From an archaeon (GTDB taxonomy: Archaea > Thermoproteota > Nitrososphaeria > Nitrososphaerales > CADDZS01), in assembly GCA_902812485.1 (NCBI GenBank), contig CADDZS010000003.1, positions 1 to 51,144 on the forward strand: a stretch of DNA of 51,144 nt, given 5' to 3'. Made by a program: the position numbers and the translations under genes. Every line of letters starts with the position of its first letter. Positions within the stretch are counted from its first letter, which is position 1. A model generated the notes under the pieces. The model worked only from the letters and a program-made list of their open reading frames with translations. It did no database searches and was not told the DNA's origin. Below are positions 32,651 to 42,104 of this stretch, piece after piece.

Positions 32651-34101
32651 TAGATTTCTATTCAAAGCTTGTGAAGGCTAGCGAAGCTTACACCTTCAGA
32701 GATTTTGTGCTACTTCCAGGCAGAAGCGAGGTTGAGCCTGATAAAGTCGATCTTTCTGTCCGACTTACGAAGTCGATAAAGCTGAATCTTCCCTTCATTT
32801 CTTCTCCGATGGATACGGTAACGGAGTCCGAGATGGCTATTGCTCTCGCAAGACAGGGGGGCCTTGGAATAATCCATCGCAACATGTCTATAGAGGAGCA
32901 GGTAGAGAATGCAAAGAAGGTCAAGAGAGCAGAGTCTTTCGTCATTAGAGATGTTTTCACAATTGGACCGCATGACAAGATATCCGACGCCTTAGAGCTC
33001 ATGAACAAGCATTCTATCTCAGGACTTCCAGTGGTGGAGTCTGATCATCTTGTTGGAATCCTCACGAGGCGAGACGTCAATTTTGCTGACCGCACAGAAG
33101 AAGTAAGGGCCGTGATGACAAGCGACGTCGTAGTCGCTCAACCAGATGTCTCGATTGAAGATGCAAAGCGCATTATGCACAAGCACAGAGTAGAGAAGCT
33201 ACCAGTCGTAGGCAATGACAAGAAGCTTCTTGGTTTGATCACGATCAAAGACGTCTATTCAAGAGAGAGATTTCCGTTTGCGGCTCGAGATTCTCAGGGG
33301 AGGCTCTTGGTCGGGGCTGCCGTCTCTCCATTTGACCTTGATAGAGCAAAGACGATAGAAAAATATGTGGACTTACTGGTCTCAGATGTTGCCCATTTTC
33401 ACAATTCAAATGTCCTCGAAGCCGCGAAGAAACTCGTGAAGGAAACCTCGGTAGATTTCGTTGCCGGGAATCTAGGAACTTTGGAAGGAACGAGGGACAC
33501 AATCGAAGCTCTTGATGGACGATTGAGTGCCATCAGGGCAGGAGTTGGTTCGGGTTCAATCTGTGTCACCTCAGAGGTCACCAAAGCAGGTGCCCCCACT
33601 CTGTTTGCGGTCACGCAGATTGCTTTGGGTCTGCAAGAAGCTGGAATGGAAAGTATTCCCATAATAGCAGATGGAGGAATAAGATCTGCTGGGGATGCAG
33701 CACTAGCTCTTGCTGCCGGTGCTTCCGCAGTAATGATGGGAAATGTCTTTGCTGGCTGTACCGAGTCGCCTGGCGGGCTCATCAAGGTGGGAGGTAAATA
33801 CTACAAGCCTTACAGGGGAATGGGTAGCGATGCTTCGCGGCAGAAGCGCTTTGCAATGGATAGGTACAACCAGCCCTCAAAGGGAATCGCTGAAGGAGTG
33901 GAAGGTGTTGTTCCCTATCGTGGAGATGTGCAGGTAGTCGTCGAAGAATTCGCTTCTGGACTGAAAGCATCTTTTGGATACGCAGGCGCCTCATCGATCA
34001 AGGAACTTTGGCTGAAGGCGAGGTTCGGAACTGTGAGCGCTGCGGGAAGCGAAGAGCTGAGGCCTCACAGCATCATACTCCCAGGCGAAGAAAAGATCTA
34101 A
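32644..34101 (+). CDS. guaB: Inosine-5'-monophosphate dehydrogenase
   Basis: 485 residues from TTG, standard for IMPDH. The barrel is interrupted by two CBS motifs (about 100-200). VRAGVGSGSICVTSEV carries the catalytic cysteine, IPIIADGGIRSAGDAALALA the phosphate site, and the flap region with RFAMDRYNQPSKGIAEGVEG follows. It oxidises IMP to XMP, the first committed step to GMP. guaA follows 57 bp downstream, so the two genes probably form a GMP operon. Confidence 0.96.
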   Translation: MPIDFYSKLVKASEAYTFRDFVLLPGRSEVEPDKVDLSVRLTKSIKLNLPFISSPMDTVTESEMAIALARQGGLGIIHRNMSIEEQVENAKKVKRAESFVIRDVFTIGPHDKISDALELMNKHSISGLPVVESDHLVGILTRRDVNFADRTEEVRAVMTSDVVVAQPDVSIEDAKRIMHKHRVEKLPVVGNDKKLLGLITIKDVYSRERFPFAARDSQGRLLVGAAVSPFDLDRAKTIEKYVDLLVSDVAHFHNSNVLEAAKKLVKETSVDFVAGNLGTLEGTRDTIEALDGRLSAIRAGVGSGSICVTSEVTKAGAPTLFAVTQIALGLQEAGMESIPIIADGGIRSAGDAALALAAGASAVMMGNVFAGCTESPGGLIKVGGKYYKPYRGMGSDASRQKRFAMDRYNQPSKGIAEGVEGVVPYRGDVQVVVEEFASGLKASFGYAGASSIKELWLKARFGTVSAAGSEELRPHSIILPGEEKI

Positions 34102-34158
34102 CCTTCTCTCATTAGAGTCAGCTTTCTTACACTCTCTTTCGGATGTGTCCTTGACCAG

Positions 34159-35730
34159 TTGAAGTACAATCACGAAGAGAAAGATCGGCAAAGAATACTT
34201 GTACTCGACTTTGGAGCTCAATACGCCCATCTGATCTGCAGAAGAATAAGGGAGCTTGGAGTCTATTCTGAACTCGTTCCACACAATATCTCTCCAAATG
34301 AAATAACTAGAAAGAATGCATTAGGACTGGTTCTTTCCGGTAGCCCCAAGAGCGTTACTGAACCAACTGCTCCCTTCCCCAACGCGAAGATCTACGAAAT
34401 GGGTATTCCAATTCTTGGAATTTGTTATGGGTTGCAAGTTATGGTGCATCAGATGGGTGGCGAGGTGTTACGTGTTGATCGAAAGGAATACGGAAAGGCT
34501 CTCCTTAGAGTTACATCGAAGAACAAGCTGTTTCAGGGCTTGAAAAGAAGAACTCCATTTGTGTGCTGGATGAGCCATGGCGATGCGGCTAAAATTCTAC
34601 CAGACAATTTCAAATCAATAGCTGCGACTGAAAACTCGCCCTTCGCCGCGATCTCAAATGGACAGCTTTACGCAGTGCAATTTCATCCAGAGGTCACTCA
34701 TACGCAAAATGGAATGAAGATACTTTCGAATTTTGTATTCGAAATCTGTAAAGCGCCAAAGAATTGGTCACCTGAGAAGGTGATCGAGCAAACGATCACA
34801 GACATTCGCTCGATGGTCGGAAATGATGATATTGTGATTTGTGCTCTCAGCGGCGGAGTGGACTCTGCAACGACTGCCTGGATCTTGGAGCGCGCCGTAG
34901 GAGATAGGCTATATTGCGTCTTTGTAGACCATGGTCTCTTGAGAAAGGGGGATAGAGAGAAGATCGAGCTTGGCTTCAGAAAGAAGCTCGGAAGCCGCCT
35001 AGTGATCTTGGACGCTAAGAAGAGATTTTTGGCAAGACTCAGGGGAGTTGCCGACCCTGAAGAAAAGAGGAGGATTGTTGGTCAGGAATTCATTCGTTCT
35101 TTTGAATCAGTGGCTCGGAAGATTGGAGGAGGGAAAACTCTGTGGCTTGCTCAAGGAACCCTCTATCCTGATGTGGTCGAGAGTGCAGCAGGCGCGTCAA
35201 AAATCGAATCAAAGATCAAGTCTCATCACAATGTCGGCGGCCTTCCGTCAAAGATGAGGTTCAAACTGATTGAGCCACTGAGGGCACTTTACAAAGATGA
35301 GGTGCGAAGAATTGCGATCGAGCTTGGACTTCCCAAAGATATTGTTGAAGCACATCCTTTCCCAGGACCTGGTCTTGCAGTTAGAATAATAGGCGAGGTC
35401 ACTCTCGAAAAGCTTGAAATTTGCAGAGAAGCTAGCGCAATAGTCGAGGAAGAACTCGTTGCATCAGGTTACTACGGTAAGGTGTGGCAAGCATTTGCAG
35501 TCGTGGGAGATGATCTTGCGACAGGGGTCAGAGGAGATGAAAGAGCAGTAGGTCACATAGTCATCGTCAGAGTCGTACAGTCCTTTGACGCCATGACTGC
35601 TGACTGGGTCTATCTTCCGCACGAGATTCTTGAGAGGATCAGCCAACGAATCACAAACGAATTGCAGCGGGTCACATGGGTAAGCTACGCGATTTCTAGC
35701 AAGCCACCGGCTACAATCGAGCCTCAGTGA
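34159..35730 (+). CDS. guaA: GMP synthase (glutamine-hydrolysing), fused two-domain form
   Basis: 523 residues from TTG. The glutamine amidotransferase domain (about 10-200) has the nucleophile in ILGICYGLQVM and the histidine in QFHPEVTHT. The ATP-pyrophosphatase domain has the PP-loop CALSGGVDSATTAW (about 234-247), and the dimerisation domain ends the protein (HPFPGPGLAVRIIGE). Many archaea encode the two halves separately; here they are one protein. Its 3' end overlaps the convergent kinase gene by 7 bp. Confidence 0.96.
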   Translation: MKYNHEEKDRQRILVLDFGAQYAHLICRRIRELGVYSELVPHNISPNEITRKNALGLVLSGSPKSVTEPTAPFPNAKIYEMGIPILGICYGLQVMVHQMGGEVLRVDRKEYGKALLRVTSKNKLFQGLKRRTPFVCWMSHGDAAKILPDNFKSIAATENSPFAAISNGQLYAVQFHPEVTHTQNGMKILSNFVFEICKAPKNWSPEKVIEQTITDIRSMVGNDDIVICALSGGVDSATTAWILERAVGDRLYCVFVDHGLLRKGDREKIELGFRKKLGSRLVILDAKKRFLARLRGVADPEEKRRIVGQEFIRSFESVARKIGGGKTLWLAQGTLYPDVVESAAGASKIESKIKSHHNVGGLPSKMRFKLIEPLRALYKDEVRRIAIELGLPKDIVEAHPFPGPGLAVRIIGEVTLEKLEICREASAIVEEELVASGYYGKVWQAFAVVGDDLATGVRGDERAVGHIVIVRVVQSFDAMTADWVYLPHEILERISQRITNELQRVTWVSYAISSKPPATIEPQ

Positions 35731-36803
35731 CTCTTTCTCATTGCAAGAACCTCCAACACACTTTCAAGCTCGGGAGGTTCTGCAGAGGTACTCGAAACAT
35801 AGAGACCAGCAGCCGCGTTTGCAAAGGCGAGCCTAAGTGTTGGAGATATGCCTGCAAGGTATCCGATCAGATCTGCCGCATCCCATACGTCGCCTGCTCC
35901 TGTCACGATTCTCTGCTTTACCCTCGCACATCTCTCGACTACATAATCCATTCCCATGCAAGAAAGGCTAATCTTCCTTGTGTGGATATCAACTCCTGTA
36001 CCACAGCATTCTGAAAGTCTCAATCCTAGCCTGAACAGATCAGTCGTTGTATAGTCGTACGACAGACGGAAACCTACGAATGCCTTTCCCAAAATCCTTG
36101 CTTCGTTTTCATTCAAACTCATGACGTCAACTAGGCCAGTGTCGAAGACTTGCTTCTTTAGAGAAGGAAGCAACTCCAAAGATTCAGAAGGATCTGAAGG
36201 ATCAAAGAAAGTAAGGGCCTTGCCTCGAAGTTCTTTCTTTGCAAAGGAAAAGACTCTTTTGCATAGCTCAGTCCCACTCTTGTTAGCGCCCCAGTTCAGC
36301 ACTGACACGGCTCTACATTCTTTCATAGCCCGCCAGTATTTTTTGGGGATTTCAGTGCCGTCAAAATCTGAGACCGCGCCTGTATCACTTAACATAATGT
36401 TCACGTGTCTACCTTTTTCTATTCCTTCTAGCGCCACAGTGTATCCAGAATCGCCAGGCAAAATTTCAAGCTCCACATTCGGATACGCACTGAATATTGA
36501 TGTAAGAATTAGTTTGGGCAAGGAATTCGAGATGGCGAGAAGTTTGACTTTTGCACCGAATTTGGCAAGCGAATAAGCTACATTAACTGCATTCCCGCCT
36601 TTCACTTCGTCTTGGATGATTCCTCTGATGCTTCCGCCTCCTCCACCTCTCCCCTTTCTCGCTATTGATTTCCAAAGATCTTGAAATGACTCGACCTTGA
36701 TGAACCTATCAATAAAGAAATCAGGCATGACTGCAATAGGACCGATGTTAGAAAGATTTGAAAGCGAAATCCTTGCTTTCTGCAAATCGCTTTCATCTAT
36801 CAA
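35724..36803 (-). CDS. PfkB-family kinase
   Basis: 359 residues. The signature VTGAGDVWDAADLIGYLAG (about 295-313) gives the catalytic aspartate, and KGGNAVNVAYSLAKFGAKVK (about 68-87) is the first PfkB region. A glycine-rich stretch (RGGGGGS near residue 52) precedes it and may be a flexible lid. Likely a sugar or nucleoside kinase; the substrate is unknown. It is read against guaA and overlaps it slightly. Confidence 0.85.
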   Translation of the reverse strand: MIDESDLQKARISLSNLSNIGPIAVMPDFFIDRFIKVESFQDLWKSIARKGRGGGGGSIRGIIQDEVKGGNAVNVAYSLAKFGAKVKLLAISNSLPKLILTSIFSAYPNVELEILPGDSGYTVALEGIEKGRHVNIMLSDTGAVSDFDGTEIPKKYWRAMKECRAVSVLNWGANKSGTELCKRVFSFAKKELRGKALTFFDPSDPSESLELLPSLKKQVFDTGLVDVMSLNENEARILGKAFVGFRLSYDYTTTDLFRLGLRLSECCGTGVDIHTRKISLSCMGMDYVVERCARVKQRIVTGAGDVWDAADLIGYLAGISPTLRLAFANAAAGLYVSSTSAEPPELESVLEVLAMRKSH

Positions 36804-37041
36804 GCAATTCTCTCCCTTTCCTCTTTCATCAAGTCACTACGAAGATTAAGATATCGAGATCATAGTATCTCTTTACATTCATCATTTCGAGAGCATTGGA
36901 TCTGTTCCCCTAAGATTCATTCCTTGAACTCCTTCCCTAGGACTTGGGGTCGCAAGACGAATTTTGACACAGAGTATCAAGGGAGAAGGAAAACTGAAGG
37001 ATGATATTGAAGCGTCTCCTTTCAAACTTTCACTAAAATTA

Positions 37042-37049
37042 TTTTATAG
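37042..37049 (+). promoter_or_regulatory. TATA box of the PRC-barrel gene
   Basis: TTTTATAG in an A/T-rich context, about 54 bp before the ATG at 37096. Initiation near 37070 would exclude the upstream part of the open frame and sets the gene start. Confidence 0.5.
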
Positions 37050-37095
37050 TGTGGATGCTTTATCATCTTGCATTTGGCATGTGTTGAATCGACTA

Positions 37096-37578
37096 ATGGA
37101 CTCTACGAACTCAGCTCAAGCATCAGGGTCTGACTCGGCTTCATCAAAGGGCTCAAGTTTTATCAAAAGAGAGGATTTGATAGGCAAGCCCGTTGTGGGA
37201 ACTGATGCCATAATTGTTGGAACAGTGATGGACTTGGCGGTTTCTCCAGACGGAAGGGTTGCGATTCAGGTGCGAAGAAAGAATGATGTGCAATCTTCAA
37301 ATGAGCAGGAGCTCGATCTCTTCATAGGTTCTGAGGAGATACAAGCGGTAGCTGATGTCATCCTTCTCAAGCACAAGAGTACAAGAGCAGGCCGAGGAAT
37401 GGACACGCAATCACCTGCGATAGGAACGGAACCCCAAGGGTCTTATACGGCGACAGTGCCTTATCCCCCAAGTCCTCCACCGCAAGTAAGCACCTTGAAA
37501 ACATGTTCGAGATGCGGCTATGCAAATTCTCCAACTTCGAGATTTTGTATAAAGTGCGGAAACTCACTCACCAGTTGA
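37096..37578 (+). CDS. PRC-barrel domain protein with C-terminal zinc ribbon
   Basis: 160 residues from ATG 37096; the frame is open upstream, but a TATA box lies inside that part. After a Ser/Ala-rich start, about 26-90 form a PRC-barrel (REDLIGKPVVGTDAIIVGTV, then ELDLFIGSEEIQAVADVILL). A proline-rich linker leads to a zinc ribbon (CSRCGYANSPTSRFCIKCGN). PRC-barrel proteins in archaea act in RNA metabolism and, as CdvA, in cell division; which applies here is unknown. It is convergent with glyA. Confidence 0.75.
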   Translation: MDSTNSAQASGSDSASSKGSSFIKREDLIGKPVVGTDAIIVGTVMDLAVSPDGRVAIQVRRKNDVQSSNEQELDLFIGSEEIQAVADVILLKHKSTRAGRGMDTQSPAIGTEPQGSYTATVPYPPSPPPQVSTLKTCSRCGYANSPTSRFCIKCGNSLTS

Positions 37579-37613
37579 ACTTATTGGTAAATCATTGGGG
37601 CGAAAACTTTCGA

Positions 37614-38816
37614 TCATTCTTCCGCCAAGGAAAATTCAAGCTTTGAAAACTCTCGGGTTAGTCTTTTCACGCTCCCTCTAACAGACTCGCTATTCCTCTT
37701 TCCATTAACGAGATCTGATATGAGCCAAGCAATGCGATGCATCTCCTCTTCCTTCATTCCCCTACGAGTTACCTCGGATGTGCCAAGACGTATTGCAACG
37801 TCTGTGATTATTCCCGCTTTCTCAAAAATGTCAGCAAGTCTTCTAGAAGTATTTGCATCATAGTCTAACAATACCTGATGGGATTTGGTAAACCCCAGAT
37901 GTGGGCATTTGACTTTTATGCCAAGGTCAAATAAAGACCGTGCAAGTTCCTTTGAGTTTCGAATTACTTGTGCGGCGTAGTTTCTTCCGAATTTTAATAG
38001 CTCAATTTCAGCGTACGCAAGCGACGCAACTCGGTTCCAGTGTATGTTATCCACGATTCCGGGATAGATGGACTCTTCCATCCTCTGGAAGATATCTTGA
38101 TTGTTTGAAAGGATGATTCCCCCTTGAGGACCAAACATGCTTTTGTGGGTGGAACCAACAAGAAAGTCACATCCTTCACTGAGTGGTTGCTGGAACGCTC
38201 CGCCTGCTATAAGACCCATTACATGAGAGCCATCGTACCCTACCTCTCCTTCGTAGTGATCAGGCAAGGAACTGTCAATCTTGTACGGAAAAAGAATGTA
38301 ACTTGCACCAAAGACTACAAGTCGCGGTTTCCGAAGATTAACCAATGTTCTGGTTTTCTCTGGGATTATGTTGAATTCTTTGGGATCGAAGGGGAAGTAG
38401 AGATTACGAAGTCGAAAGATCTTCCCAAGGCCTTCTTCGGAGGAGCCAGGATATCCTCCGTAAGCTGGCGGACATGTTACAACTTTGTCTCCAGGCCGAA
38501 GTAGAGAAGCAAAGGCGATCATCGAACAAAGATGCCCAGAGAGAGGTCTCACATCGGCGAATTTCGCCCTGAAAAGTTTCCGAGCAAGTTCTTTTGCAAG
38601 AGTTTCTATCTCGTCGCTGTACTTCGTTCCTCTGTAAAATTGGTCTCGCGAAGAGTATCGATTGGAAAAATCGGTCGAAAGAAGCGAGAGGGTCTCCTCT
38701 GAGGCAGCGTTTTCAGAAGGGATCAAATTCAGAGTTTCTCTTGTTCGCCACTCAGTATGATCTTTAACTATCTTACGCAACTTACGAAAGTAAGCTACTA
38801 TTTCGCTCTCTGACAT
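37614..38816 (-). CDS. glyA: Serine hydroxymethyltransferase
   Basis: 400 residues. ETLNLIPSENAASEETLSLL begins the fold, KYSDEIETLAKELARKLF follows, and DFLVGSTHKSMFGPQGGIIL contains the pyridoxal-phosphate lysine. The C-terminal domain has IRLGTSEVTRRGMKEEEM. It moves a one-carbon unit from serine to a tetrahydropterin and fits with folP and mptE in the same region. It is somewhat shorter than bacterial GlyA, as archaeal forms can be. Confidence 0.93.
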   Translation of the reverse strand: MSESEIVAYFRKLRKIVKDHTEWRTRETLNLIPSENAASEETLSLLSTDFSNRYSSRDQFYRGTKYSDEIETLAKELARKLFRAKFADVRPLSGHLCSMIAFASLLRPGDKVVTCPPAYGGYPGSSEEGLGKIFRLRNLYFPFDPKEFNIIPEKTRTLVNLRKPRLVVFGASYILFPYKIDSSLPDHYEGEVGYDGSHVMGLIAGGAFQQPLSEGCDFLVGSTHKSMFGPQGGIILSNNQDIFQRMEESIYPGIVDNIHWNRVASLAYAEIELLKFGRNYAAQVIRNSKELARSLFDLGIKVKCPHLGFTKSHQVLLDYDANTSRRLADIFEKAGIITDVAIRLGTSEVTRRGMKEEEMHRIAWLISDLVNGKRNSESVRGSVKRLTREFSKLEFSLAEE

Positions 38817-38958
38817 CGCAAGGAACCACCGACTGGTTTCGAAGATCCGAATTTCAGAACAGGAGAATTTTACTTTAGCTATTTGGTTATGATTGATTCG
38901 AGTCTCTAAATTGGTATCTTGAGCTCAAATCTCTGCTTAGTTCGTTCAGAATGACTGT

Positions 38959-39810
38959 TTATGGCCTGTTTTGAACAAATAGAGAAAGCATCTTTCCAGG
39001 TTTGTAGCCTTCTGGATCGAGCTCAACTGAAGAATACCCAAGTGCTCTGAGCCTTGTTTCTATCTTTGCAAATTTGCGCCTTGCTTCCTCGATTGAATCA
39101 GAATTCAACTCAATTACAGCATGTGTCCCAATCGTCCTTACCCTTACTACAGACGCAGAAGTGATCTGTCGAATGAATTCTTCGGAATCCTCAATCATTC
39201 GAAGAGTCTTCGTATCAATTGCTTGCCCATAAGCGATTCTACTCGAAAGACAAGCCTCGCTGGGCTTCTCGGAATTAGAAAGTCCAACAAGTCTTGCTAC
39301 CCTTCTGACATCTTCTTTCCTCATCCCGAGCTCAGCAAGAGGAGAGCGGAATCCTCCCTCTCTCAATGCCTTTATGCCAGGTCTTGGAGATGACATGTCA
39401 TCGAGGTGTGTTCCATCGACGCACACCTGAGGCTTTCTTTCCTTGAGAATTGGTTGTATCGCCCTTACAAGATTGCTACGGCAGAAATAGCATCTGCTGA
39501 CCTGATTCATCACGTAATCTACCGAATTTAGATCGTCTTGTTCCACTTCCACTAGCTCTATCCCTATTTCTTTTGCAATCTTCCTTGCTTCAAGAAGTTC
39601 GCGTCTTGCAAAGCTTGGCGAGATTGATGTCACCGCAAATGCTCTTTGGCCAAGCGCCCTGTATGCCGCCAAAGCCACCAAGCTAGAATCCACTCCAGAA
39701 GAAAATGCGACCAATGCTGACTCAAAGGGTCTGAACCATTCTATGAGTGCCCGAAGAAACTCAACTCCGACCCTTCTCTCTGAATTCGAGTCTTCTTCGT
39801 TTCGCATCAT
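38959..39810 (-). CDS. larE: LarE-type sulfur insertase for the nickel-pincer cofactor
   Basis: 283 residues of the PP-loop LarE family. The ATP-binding SSGVDSSLVALAAYRALG lies at about 37-54. SRCYFCRSNL (cysteines 107 and 110) and EACLSSRIAYG (cysteine 187) give three cysteines, the pattern of LarE proteins thought to hold a [4Fe-4S] cluster rather than the single sacrificial cysteine of the Lactobacillus enzyme. LarE adds sulfur to the LarB product on the way to NPN. It lies 72 bp after the larC-type gene and is probably cotranscribed with it. Confidence 0.88.
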   Translation of the reverse strand: MMRNEEDSNSERRVGVEFLRALIEWFRPFESALVAFSSGVDSSLVALAAYRALGQRAFAVTSISPSFARRELLEARKIAKEIGIELVEVEQDDLNSVDYVMNQVSRCYFCRSNLVRAIQPILKERKPQVCVDGTHLDDMSSPRPGIKALREGGFRSPLAELGMRKEDVRRVARLVGLSNSEKPSEACLSSRIAYGQAIDTKTLRMIEDSEEFIRQITSASVVRVRTIGTHAVIELNSDSIEEARRKFAKIETRLRALGYSSVELDPEGYKPGKMLSLFVQNRP

Positions 39811-39882
39811 ATCAGTCCAGCTATTTACCCCCTCTTTTTTCCTTATTTAGCAATGTCATGAACAAGAGTAAGAATACGACTA

Positions 39883-40446
39883 TTAGGTCTTTGTCTGAGA
39901 AACTGATTCTTTGTTTTCCTGGGTTGATTTTTGGAGGAAATCCTGAGCTGACGTAGAAACCCTAAACAATGCCTCTCTGACAGTAATCTTTTCCTTCTCT
40001 GCAATTTGCTTAACTTCAGAGATTTCAGGTTTTACTCTGAGAATTTTTCCTCCAAATTCTGCAACTTTTACGTTTACGTTTCCATGAAAATTCTCGATTG
40101 ACACAGGGATAGAAATTGTCTTTCTCGGCACAATAAACCTAGTGCACTCCCAGACCTTCACACCAAGAGTTCCCGTCTCCTCAATGAGAATCTGAACAAA
40201 TTTCTCAATGGAGTCGGTCGAGCAGACTATGCGCACCGTATGTCCAACCCTTCCCTTCTTTCCATGGTATGAGTATGTTGAGACATCATACGCCCCTTCT
40301 TCAAAGAGCCTCTCAATTGTTTGACTGAGTATTTCCCCTGTTACGTCATCCACATTAGTCTCGACAACCGCAACAATGTCCCTGTCAAGCTTCAAAGCAC
40401 CTTTGCGGCTTGCTGTACTGGTTTCATTCGATTGGGGAATTGTCAC
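39883..40446 (-). CDS. larC2: Free-standing LarC C-terminal (LarC2) domain protein
   Basis: 187 residues matching only the C-terminal half of LarC: VVETNVDDVTGEILSQTIER (about 27-46), YSYHGKKGRVGHTVRIV and EETGTLGVKVWECTRF. LarC inserts nickel into the pincer ligand using CTP, and the C-terminal half binds CTP and metal. The N-terminal LarC1 half is missing: a TATA box (TTTAAA at 40487-40492) lies about 40 bp upstream and the divergent malate dehydrogenase starts at 40698, so there is no room for it. The last 40 residues are a charged tail. Confidence 0.8.
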   Translation of the reverse strand: MTIPQSNETSTASRKGALKLDRDIVAVVETNVDDVTGEILSQTIERLFEEGAYDVSTYSYHGKKGRVGHTVRIVCSTDSIEKFVQILIEETGTLGVKVWECTRFIVPRKTISIPVSIENFHGNVNVKVAEFGGKILRVKPEISEVKQIAEKEKITVREALFRVSTSAQDFLQKSTQENKESVSQTKT

Positions 40447-40483
40447 CGGCGGCTTGCACGTACAAACTCTCGAATCGGATCAT

Positions 40484-40494
40484 GTGTTTAAAAC
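40484..40494 (-). promoter_or_regulatory. TATA box of larC2-larE
   Basis: On the minus strand the sequence reads AGTTTTAAACAC, about 40 bp before the larC2 ATG-side start. It fixes the 5' end of the operon and shows that the short LarC is not a mis-called fragment of a longer frame. Confidence 0.45.
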
Positions 40495-40634
40495 TTGTGT
40501 TGTGAGATATGATTTGCTTCATAATGACGACAACAACATCGTGCAGGTCCTCTCGATGATCGTTGTTAAAGAGACAATCACACCGAAGACTCAGATCTGT
40601 TTTGGTGCTGCAAGGAAATGAATTCCGCAACATC

Positions 40635-40642
40635 CTTTAAAT
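40635..40642 (+). promoter_or_regulatory. TATA box of the malate dehydrogenase gene
   Basis: CTTTAAAT lies 56 bp before the TTG start at 40698. The two divergent TATA boxes of this gap (40484 and 40635) leave about 140 bp between them for shared regulation. Confidence 0.4.
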
Positions 40643-40697
40643 GAAGATTTGATCTAACGCTTCTTCCGAAGAGTATAGTCTCGGTGTTCTTTCAATC

Positions 40698-41612
40698 TTG
40701 ATCTCGATTGTTGGTTCAGGGAGAGTAGGAAGCACCCTTGCAATGATTTTGGTCCAGAGAAACATTGACGACGTGACTCTTGTGGATATCATTCCCGGGC
40801 TTCCCGAAGGCGAAGCGCTTGATTTGAGCCATATGGCTGCAGAGCTCGGCATCGATCGAAAAATAATCGGATCGAACGATTACAGCGCGCTCAAAGGATC
40901 TGATATCGTCGTCGTTACTGCTGGTCTGGCTCGAAAACCTGGGATGACCAGGATGGATCTTCTCACGAAAAACGCAGGAATCGTGAAGTCCGTTTCGCAG
41001 GAAATCGCAAAATATGCATCAGAGTCCAAAATCATTATGGTTGCAAACCCGATGGATGCGATGACATATGTGGCACTTCGGACAACAGGATTCGGGAAGA
41101 AAAGAGTGTTCGGGATGGGTGGAATGCTAGACCTTTCTCGCTTCAAAGAGCTTTTGGCTAGAAAGCTGAATGTGTCGAGGATGTCGATCAATGCACTTGT
41201 GATCGGCGAACATGGCGAGTCTATGACTCCAATATTCAGCAACTCATCAGTTAATGGGATTCCGCTAAGCAAGTTTGTATCTCAGACTCAGATTGTCGAT
41301 GAAATGGTAGAAGAGACAAGGAAAATCGCGGCCAAAGTGATAGAACTCAAAGGTGCAACATTCTATGCGCCTGCTAATGGCGTAGCCCGCATGATCGAGG
41401 CTGTGATCTATGACAAGAAGGCCGTACTTCCTGTCTCAGCTTATCTGGAAGGCGAGTATGGAATATCGGGAATATGTATTGGTGTTCCGGCCTCGATAGG
41501 GATTGAGGGCGTCGAAAAAATTATCGAAATTGAAATGTCTCAGAAGGAGAGAGAATCTTTTGAACGGGGAGCGAAGACTCTCAAGGAAGCGATATCCTCT
41601 CTCAGCCTTTAA
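40698..41612 (+). CDS. mdh: NAD-type malate dehydrogenase (LDH-like family)
   Basis: 304 residues from TTG, beginning MISIVGSGRVGSTLA, the Rossmann glycine motif. TLVDIIPG places an aspartate for NAD(H). GLARKPGMTRMDLL has arginine at the position where lactate dehydrogenase has glutamine, pointing to malate. LDLSRF and the catalytic histidine in VIGEHGESM are present. It interconverts malate and oxaloacetate. Its divergent neighbours make the NPN cofactor, and the fix operon converges on it. Confidence 0.9.
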   Translation: MISIVGSGRVGSTLAMILVQRNIDDVTLVDIIPGLPEGEALDLSHMAAELGIDRKIIGSNDYSALKGSDIVVVTAGLARKPGMTRMDLLTKNAGIVKSVSQEIAKYASESKIIMVANPMDAMTYVALRTTGFGKKRVFGMGGMLDLSRFKELLARKLNVSRMSINALVIGEHGESMTPIFSNSSVNGIPLSKFVSQTQIVDEMVEETRKIAAKVIELKGATFYAPANGVARMIEAVIYDKKAVLPVSAYLEGEYGISGICIGVPASIGIEGVEKIIEIEMSQKERESFERGAKTLKEAISSLSL

Positions 41613-41662
41613 AAAATTCATATCGAAGCTTCCATGGTTGAAGTCCTTTAATCAAATTTTTA

Positions 41663-42070
41663 CTATCCATACCTTAGAGAAAGCCCTCTTCCCCATCTCG
41701 GGTATTTCCATTCTATGTTCGCATATGGGCAAATGATCCTGCATGCGCCGCATTCTACACAATTGTCGTACGAGACTACGTTTCTCTTCCCATCCTCCCA
41801 TTTGTAGACATCTGCTGGGCACAGAATCATGCATGGCTGAGGAGTTCCATTGATCTGTTCGCATTTCAAACAGATGCTTTGATCGTAGATGACAAGGTGT
41901 GGTCTTTCATCTAGCTTGTACTTTGCAAGGTAGAGTTTCTCCTCTACTGAGATTTTCTGGCTAGACTCGCTTTGCGAATCAGGAGACTGCTGGAAACTAG
42001 CCGATCGGAGAGCTTGTTGCTGCGCCCCTTTTGGTTGTGTCTGGTCACTCAAGACGATCTCAGAGCTCAC
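41663..42070 (-). CDS. fixX: FixX-type ferredoxin of the ETF complex
   Basis: 135 residues from GTG. A disordered Ser/Gln-rich start is followed by the FixX domain: two [4Fe-4S] sites (SICLKCEQINGTPQPCMILCP and DNCVECGACRIICP), with the usual ending IEWKYPRWGRGLSLRYG. It passes electrons between FixC and quinone or acts in bifurcation. It is the last gene of the fixAB-fixC-fixX operon, 34 bp after fixC. Confidence 0.92.
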   Translation of the reverse strand: MSSEIVLSDQTQPKGAQQQALRSASFQQSPDSQSESSQKISVEEKLYLAKYKLDERPHLVIYDQSICLKCEQINGTPQPCMILCPADVYKWEDGKRNVVSYDNCVECGACRIICPYANIEWKYPRWGRGLSLRYG

Positions 42071-42104
42071 GTTGGGTCCCTGGAGTAGTGATCATTTTAT
42101 CCAC

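Noticed and set aside
40376-40621. 81-codon frame over the start of larC2
   Set aside because: It overlaps larC2 antisense and covers its promoter; no protein-like content.
40447-40697. A hidden LarC1 upstream of larC2 joined by frameshift
   Set aside because: Only 251 bp separate larC2 from mdh, with two TATA boxes; neither minus-strand frame shows LarC1 motifs.
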